Shown piece after piece: positions 60,338-64,000 of a stretch of DNA of 64,000 nucleotides. The DNA lies in assembly GCF_024294785.1 (NCBI RefSeq), contig NZ_JANCLT010000006.1:124001-188000 (forward strand), read 5' to 3'. Under the pieces are notes generated by a model, which did no database searches, was not told where the DNA came from, and saw nothing but the letters and a program-made list of their open reading frames with translations. Origin of the DNA: Ectobacillus ponti (GTDB taxonomy: Bacteria > Bacillota > Bacilli > Bacillales > Bacillaceae_G). The translations under genes were made by a program, and so were the position numbers. How positions within the stretch are numbered: position 1 is the stretch's first letter; the number at the start of each line of letters is the position of its first letter.

Positions 60338-61360
60338 TTGGAGAGGAACGGGAAGATGCAATTACGAACACACCAGAGAAAGGCAGCAGGCCTCTTTGCT
60401 TGCTTGGTTATATTGCTTGCCTGCATTTGGGCGAGTATTATATACGGCTATACGGATACAAGTTCGAAGACGGCGATCGCCGCTTTTACACAGTATAATG
60501 GGTCGACCGAACATATTATCATTCAAACTGTGCGCCTGCCGCGGGCGTTGATTGCCGCGGCTGTCGGGGCGAGCTTGGCGGTTGCGGGCGCACTCATGCA
60601 GGTATTGACGAAGAACCCGCTGGCATCGCCAGGCATTCTCGGCATCAATGCCGGTGCGGCGTTCTTTATTGTATTGGCGGTCACCTTGTTTTCTGTGCAA
60701 TCGCTGCAGGCCTTCGGCTGGATCTCCTTTGCCGGTGCAGGTGCTGCGGCAGCGCTTGTTTATGTGGTTGGTTCGCTTGGAAGAGAGGGGCTGACTCCGG
60801 TGAAGCTGACGCTGGCCGGTGTGGCCATGGGAGCGCTGTTTTCCTCCTTCACACAAGGCTTGCTTGTATTGGACGAAACGGCCCTGGACCAGGTGCTGTT
60901 TTGGCTGGCAGGGTCGGTACAGGGGCGGAAGCTGGAGGCTTTAACAAATGTGCTTCCTTATATGATGCTGGCATGGGCCGGCGCTATACTGCTGAGCGGC
61001 AAAACGAACATATTGCTGCTGGGGGATGATGTATCCCAAAGTCTTGGGCAGCGGACACAATTTATAAAAGGCATACTGGCCTTGCTTGTGGTGCTGCTTG
61101 CCGGCAGTGCGGTGGCTGCGGCGGGACCGATCAGCTTTGTTGGCGTCATCGTGCCCCACTTTGCCCGTTTGTTTGTCGGACAAGATTACCGGTGGGTGAT
61201 TCCGTACAGTGCTCTGCTCGGGGGCATTTTGCTGCTGGCAGCCGATATCGGAGCGCGGTACATCCTCATGCCACAGGAGGTGCCCGTCGGTATTATGACG
61301 GCACTGATCGGTGCCCCATTCTTTATTTACGCGGCACGCAAAGGGGGATTGGCAAAATGA
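60338..61360 (+). CDS. FecCD-family siderophore ABC permease, subunit 1
   Basis: A 340-residue permease with about nine helices: RLPRALIAAAVGASLAVAGALMQVLTKNPLASPGILGINAGA, GDDVSQSLGQRTQFIKG (ATPase-contact region) and AAAGPISFVGVIVPHFARLFVGQDYRWVIP. AAAGGAGG with a 7-nt spacer favours the TTG at 60338, yet the predicted promoter would start the transcript at about 60329, inside that site. The ATG at 60356 is an alternative. It overlaps the next permease gene by 4 nt. Confidence 0.9.
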   Translation: MERNGKMQLRTHQRKAAGLFACLVILLACIWASIIYGYTDTSSKTAIAAFTQYNGSTEHIIIQTVRLPRALIAAAVGASLAVAGALMQVLTKNPLASPGILGINAGAAFFIVLAVTLFSVQSLQAFGWISFAGAGAAAALVYVVGSLGREGLTPVKLTLAGVAMGALFSSFTQGLLVLDETALDQVLFWLAGSVQGRKLEALTNVLPYMMLAWAGAILLSGKTNILLLGDDVSQSLGQRTQFIKGILALLVVLLAGSAVAAAGPISFVGVIVPHFARLFVGQDYRWVIPYSALLGGILLLAADIGARYILMPQEVPVGIMTALIGAPFFIYAARKGGLAK

Positions 61361-62409
61361 GCCGATATCGTATTGTTCGTGCAGGGAGCATATCTTTTAT
61401 GTGGGAAAAGCAGCAGGTGCGGCGCCTCCTCTGGATGCTGGCAGCCGCTGCTGCTGTTTTCTTCATCAGCGCCGGTCTTGGCGAAATCAGGATTGCACCT
61501 TGGAATGTTGCCAAGGCATTGGTCGGCATGGGAAATGAGCTGGAGCGGCTCGTTGTCATGTCATTTCGTCTTCCGCGCATCCTCATGGCGCTGCTTGTCG
61601 GTGCTTCGCTTGCGGCGGCTGGCAGCATCCTGCAGGGAATCGTCCGAAATCCGCTTGCTTCGCCTGAGATATTGGGCATTACAGGAGGTGCAGGTGCAGC
61701 GGTGGTGCTGTTTTTAGCTGTTTTCAGCGATCGAAGCAATGCCCTCACCATCAGCATTCATTGGTTGCCGGTCGGGGCCTTTGCCGGGGCGGCAATTACC
61801 GCCATCCTTGTGTACGCCCTGGCCTGGCAGCGCAGCGCCATTTCACCGCTGCGGCTGGTGCTGATTGGCATTGGGGTATCAGCAGTGATGCAGGCGCTGA
61901 CCACGCTGCTGATGATTCTTGGTCCGATTCATCAAGCGAGCCAAGCTAATATTTGGCTGACAGGCACAGTATACGGGGCCAATTGGAAGCAGGTCGGCAT
62001 TTTGGCGCCGTGGACCACCCTTCTCTTTGCCTTGGTTTGGATAGCGGCACGTAAGCTGAATGTGCAGGAGCTCGGGGAAGAGCTGGCGACCGGCTTGGGC
62101 AGTGCGGTGCAGCGGCAGCGCATCTGGCTGCTTCTATTATGTACAGCATTGATCAGCGGCGCTGTGGCTTTTGCCGGCGGAATCGGTTTTGTCGGATTGA
62201 TTGCGCCGCACATTGCCCGCCGCCTTGTCGGTTCGGCCTACGGGGTGCTGCTGCCTGCCGCTGCGGTGATTGGAGCCATTCTTGTCATGACGGCTGATTT
62301 GCTTGGCCGTCTGCTGTTTGCACCCCTTGAGGTTCCTGCGGGTGTCTTCACAGCAGCGATTGGAGCCCCGTACTTTATTTATCTGCTGTATCGAAGCAGA
62401 AATGCTTAA
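61357..62409 (+). CDS. FecCD-family siderophore ABC permease, subunit 2
   Basis: A 350-residue paralogue of the previous permease: FRLPRILMALLVGASLAAAGSILQGIVRNPLASPEILGITGGAG and GGIGFVGLIAPHIARRLVG. The ATG overlaps the upstream TGA, with AAAGGGGGA before it; the longer frame from 61192 is a shadow. The two subunits probably form a heterodimer, as in FhuBG or YfiZ-YfhA. Confidence 0.92.
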   Translation: MSRYRIVRAGSISFMWEKQQVRRLLWMLAAAAAVFFISAGLGEIRIAPWNVAKALVGMGNELERLVVMSFRLPRILMALLVGASLAAAGSILQGIVRNPLASPEILGITGGAGAAVVLFLAVFSDRSNALTISIHWLPVGAFAGAAITAILVYALAWQRSAISPLRLVLIGIGVSAVMQALTTLLMILGPIHQASQANIWLTGTVYGANWKQVGILAPWTTLLFALVWIAARKLNVQELGEELATGLGSAVQRQRIWLLLLCTALISGAVAFAGGIGFVGLIAPHIARRLVGSAYGVLLPAAAVIGAILVMTADLLGRLLFAPLEVPAGVFTAAIGAPYFIYLLYRSRNA

Positions 62410-62426
62410 GAAGGAAGTGAACAGCT

Positions 62427-63230
62427 GTGGAAGCACTGCAAACAAAAGAATTGACCTTGTCATACGGAGATACCGTTATTATTGATACATTGAATTTACA
62501 GATTCCCAGAGGGAAAATTACGGTGTTTATTGGCGGCAACGGCTGCGGCAAATCCACCTTGCTTCGTTCGCTGGCCCGTCTGTTGAAGCCCGCTTCAGGG
62601 GCGGTTCTGCTCGATGGCGACGAGATTGCCAAGCTGCCTACGAAGGAGGTAGCCAAGAAGCTTGCGATTTTGCCGCAGGGTCCGGCCGCGCCGGAGGGAT
62701 TAACCGTTTTGCAGCTTGTGAAGCAGGGACGGTATCCGTACCAGCGCTGGTTCCGGCAATGGTCAGCCCAAGACGAAGCCATCGTGGGGCGGGCGCTGGC
62801 CGCAACTGGTATGACAGAACTGATGGAGCAGCCGGTGGATTCACTTTCTGGCGGACAACGGCAGCGTGCCTGGATCGCGATGACATTGGCGCAGGAAACA
62901 GATATTATCTTATTGGATGAACCGACTACGTATTTGGATATGACTCATCAAATTGAAATTCTGGATTTGCTGTTTGAATTGAATGAACAGGAGCAGCGGA
63001 CCGTCGTGATGGTCCTGCATGATTTGAATTTGGCTTGCCGCTACGCGCATCATATTGTGGCTGTAGCTGACGGGCAGATTTATGCACAAGGCAGTCCGGA
63101 GGAAGTGGTAGATTCGCAGCTTGTCCGCGATGTGTTCCGGATGGAATGCGAAATTGCAGCGGATCCGCTGTTTGGGACGCCGATGTGCATTCCGCATGGA
63201 AAAGGCCGGCGAGTGAAGCAAACAGTATAG
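62427..63230 (+). CDS. Siderophore ABC transporter ATPase (FecE/FhuC type)
   Basis: A 267-residue ATPase with a GTG start. Walker A is [14 protein letters not shown], the Q-loop is ILPQGP, the signature LSGGQRQR, Walker [13 protein letters not shown] and the H-loop [13 protein letters not shown]. It completes the importer begun by the two permeases, 17 nt downstream of them, with the binding protein encoded divergently. The operon is therefore self-contained and Fur-controlled. No clear terminator follows; instead a repeat array begins at the stop codon. Confidence 0.93.
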   Translation: MEALQTKELTLSYGDTVIIDTLNLQIPRGKITVFIGGNGCGKSTLLRSLARLLKPASGAVLLDGDEIAKLPTKEVAKKLAILPQGPAAPEGLTVLQLVKQGRYPYQRWFRQWSAQDEAIVGRALAATGMTELMEQPVDSLSGGQRQRAWIAMTLAQETDIILLDEPTTYLDMTHQIEILDLLFELNEQEQRTVVMVLHDLNLACRYAHHIVAVADGQIYAQGSPEEVVDSQLVRDVFRMECEIAADPLFGTPMCIPHGKGRRVKQTV

Positions 63231-63361
63231 TTGCAGGGGCCAACCAGACTGCAGGAAGACGCCGCAATTTGTAGGAAAACAGCCGTGAATTGCAGGAAGA
63301 GTCAAATGAATTGTAGGAAAAGCATTTTGATTTGCAGGAAAATACGCCCGACTGTCGGGAT
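63231..63361. repeat. Array of seven TTGYAGGAAA-type motifs with about 21-bp period
   Basis: Motifs start at 63231, 63249, 63269, 63290, 63311, 63332 and 63352. The core is TTGYAGGAAA (the first copy ends GGGGC, the last reads CTGTCGGGAT). Spacing is 18, 20, 21, 21, 21 and 20 nt, close to two helical turns, while the intervening 10-11 nt are not conserved. It begins directly after the ATPase stop. The function is unknown. Confidence 0.8.
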
Positions 63362-63451
63362 TCTAGAGGAGCTGTTTCTTATTCTGCAAGCTGAAAGGGA
63401 ACCGGTGTGTGCAGCTAGAATCTATTACGTAAAAGATGAGGAGGGATTCCC

Positions 63452-64000
63452 ATGGCTGCAGAAAGATACTCGGTTTTACCAGGAGCAGAGCCATTTTATT
63501 TTAAGGGAAATGAGATTGGCGTGCTGGTGTCGCATGGCTTTACCGGCACGACACAAAGCATGCGCTTCATTGGCGAAAGATTGGCAGAGGCAGGCTTCAC
63601 TGTATATGGCCCGCGTCTGAAAGGGCATGGCACTCATTATGAGGATATGGAGGCCAGTACATATGCGGAATGGGTTGCTTCTGTGGAAGAGGGCTATGAG
63701 AAGCTGAAGCAGGAGTGCAAGCGGGTGTTTGTGCTGGGATTGTCCATGGGCGGCACACTGACGCTGTATCTTGCCAGTAAGTACCCCGATATCAGCGGTA
63801 TTGTTCCGGTCAACGCCGCCATTGAAATTACGGCAATGGAGCCGCTGGAAGGTGCCAGCGAGCCGCGCTATTTGGATGCGATAGGCTCGGATATTAAGCA
63901 GGCGGGTGTGGTTGAACTGGCATATGAAAAAACGCCAGTGAAATCTGTCGGCGAAATTCTGCAGCTCATGCGCCTGACGAAGGAACGGCTGCCGCTCATT
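63452..64000 (+). CDS. Carboxylesterase (Est30/YvaK-like), 3' end outside window
   Basis: The frame runs from an ATG at 63452 to the end of the window (183 residues seen). It begins MAAERYSVLPGAEPFYFKGN, then has the oxyanion-hole stretch GVLVSHGFTGTTQSMRFIGERLAEAG, YGPRLKGHG and the nucleophile elbow LGLSMGGTLTLYLA. This matches small monoacylglycerol lipase/carboxylesterases of about 245-250 residues; the catalytic Asp and His would lie past the edge. GAGGAGGG precedes the ATG. Confidence 0.9.
   Translation, partial: MAAERYSVLPGAEPFYFKGNEIGVLVSHGFTGTTQSMRFIGERLAEAGFTVYGPRLKGHGTHYEDMEASTYAEWVASVEEGYEKLKQECKRVFVLGLSMGGTLTLYLASKYPDISGIVPVNAAIEITAMEPLEGASEPRYLDAIGSDIKQAGVVELAYEKTPVKSVGEILQLMRLTKERLPLI

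Noticed and set aside
63231-63361. CRISPR array
   Set aside because: The repeated core is only about 10 nt and the variable parts are 10-11 nt, far below CRISPR repeat and spacer lengths. No cas genes are present.
63231-63620. 129-residue ORF translating the repeat array (CRK every seven residues)
   Set aside because: Its heptad pattern is only the 21-nt DNA period, there is no ribosome site, and its second half overlaps the esterase in another frame.

Overview
The window is chromosomal DNA from a spore-forming member of the Bacillaceae (Firmicutes). The evidence is a small acid-soluble spore protein (sspH), germination genes of the GerAB/GerAC type, a YtvI-type sporulation permease, a TPP riboswitch in front of thiMDE, cre and Fur boxes, strong GGAGG ribosome sites with GTG and TTG starts, and many intrinsic terminators. 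Base composition looks moderate (about 50 % GC by eye), higher than the B. cereus group. The NprR-type locus nevertheless recalls that group. No rRNA, tRNA, prophage, transposase or CRISPR array was seen. The species cannot be named from the sequence.

Layout. 1-5.3 kb: end of a C39-like peptidase, an LppM-like lipoprotein, a CPA2 cation/proton antiporter behind a leader terminator, a DUF3231 protein and an MFS transporter. 5.3-7.8 kb: TPP riboswitch and the thiazole/HMP salvage operon thiM-thiD-thiE. 7.9-10.7 kb: small membrane protein, HEAT-repeat membrane protein and a processive family-2 glycosyltransferase. 10.7-18.8 kb: an alpha-glucoside block with a GH65 phosphorylase, an AraC regulator, a LacI regulator and a MalEFG-type ABC importer with no ATPase of its own. 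19-23.2 kb: a partner-switching module (PP2C phosphatase, HATPase, STAS) ending in a chemoreceptor. 23.2-28.9 kb: a decayed MOSC gene, nadE, an MBL hydrolase, a Q-rich membrane protein with PspA, LysE and AI-2E family exporters. 29-32.6 kb: bacterial NO synthase close to a truncated hemoglobin, then hydrolases. 32.7-38.9 kb: an orphan GerAB/GerAC pair, an orphan modB, helD and two acetyltransferases. 38.9-44 kb: pncB and a quorum-sensing/protease locus. 44-52.4 kb: TVP38 protein, VanW, LCP ligase, aspartase, acyl-CoA dehydrogenase, YcgL nucleotidyltransferase and a ResA-like thioredoxin. 52.6-55.7 kb: a persulfide/redox block (CoA-disulfide reductase-rhodanese, thioredoxin, ArsR, CstR-like repressor) and sspH. 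55.8-64 kb: sugar kinase, CBS protein, peptide transporter, a Fur-controlled siderophore ABC importer, a 21-bp-period repeat array and the start of a carboxylesterase.

Most notable system (40.4-44 kb). An NprR-like RNPP regulator is translationally coupled to a 95-residue exported propeptide. That propeptide carries four tandem copies of an 18-residue unit (VTPQFDADHPGLFAKRGA), and the copies differ only by synonymous changes. A thermolysin-type neutral protease follows. The promoters of the regulator and the protease share an ACTT-N12/13-AAGT inverted repeat at nearly the same distance upstream of similar -35/-10 elements. This suggests an autoinducing circuit with a polyprotein-like, multi-copy pheromone precursor. 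The known B. cereus NprX precursor is, to my knowledge, single copy.

Other signals worth attention are leader terminators in front of the antiporter and helD, a perfect operator inside the dtpT promoter, paired CstR-type operators, and the helically phased repeat array at 63.23-63.36 kb.
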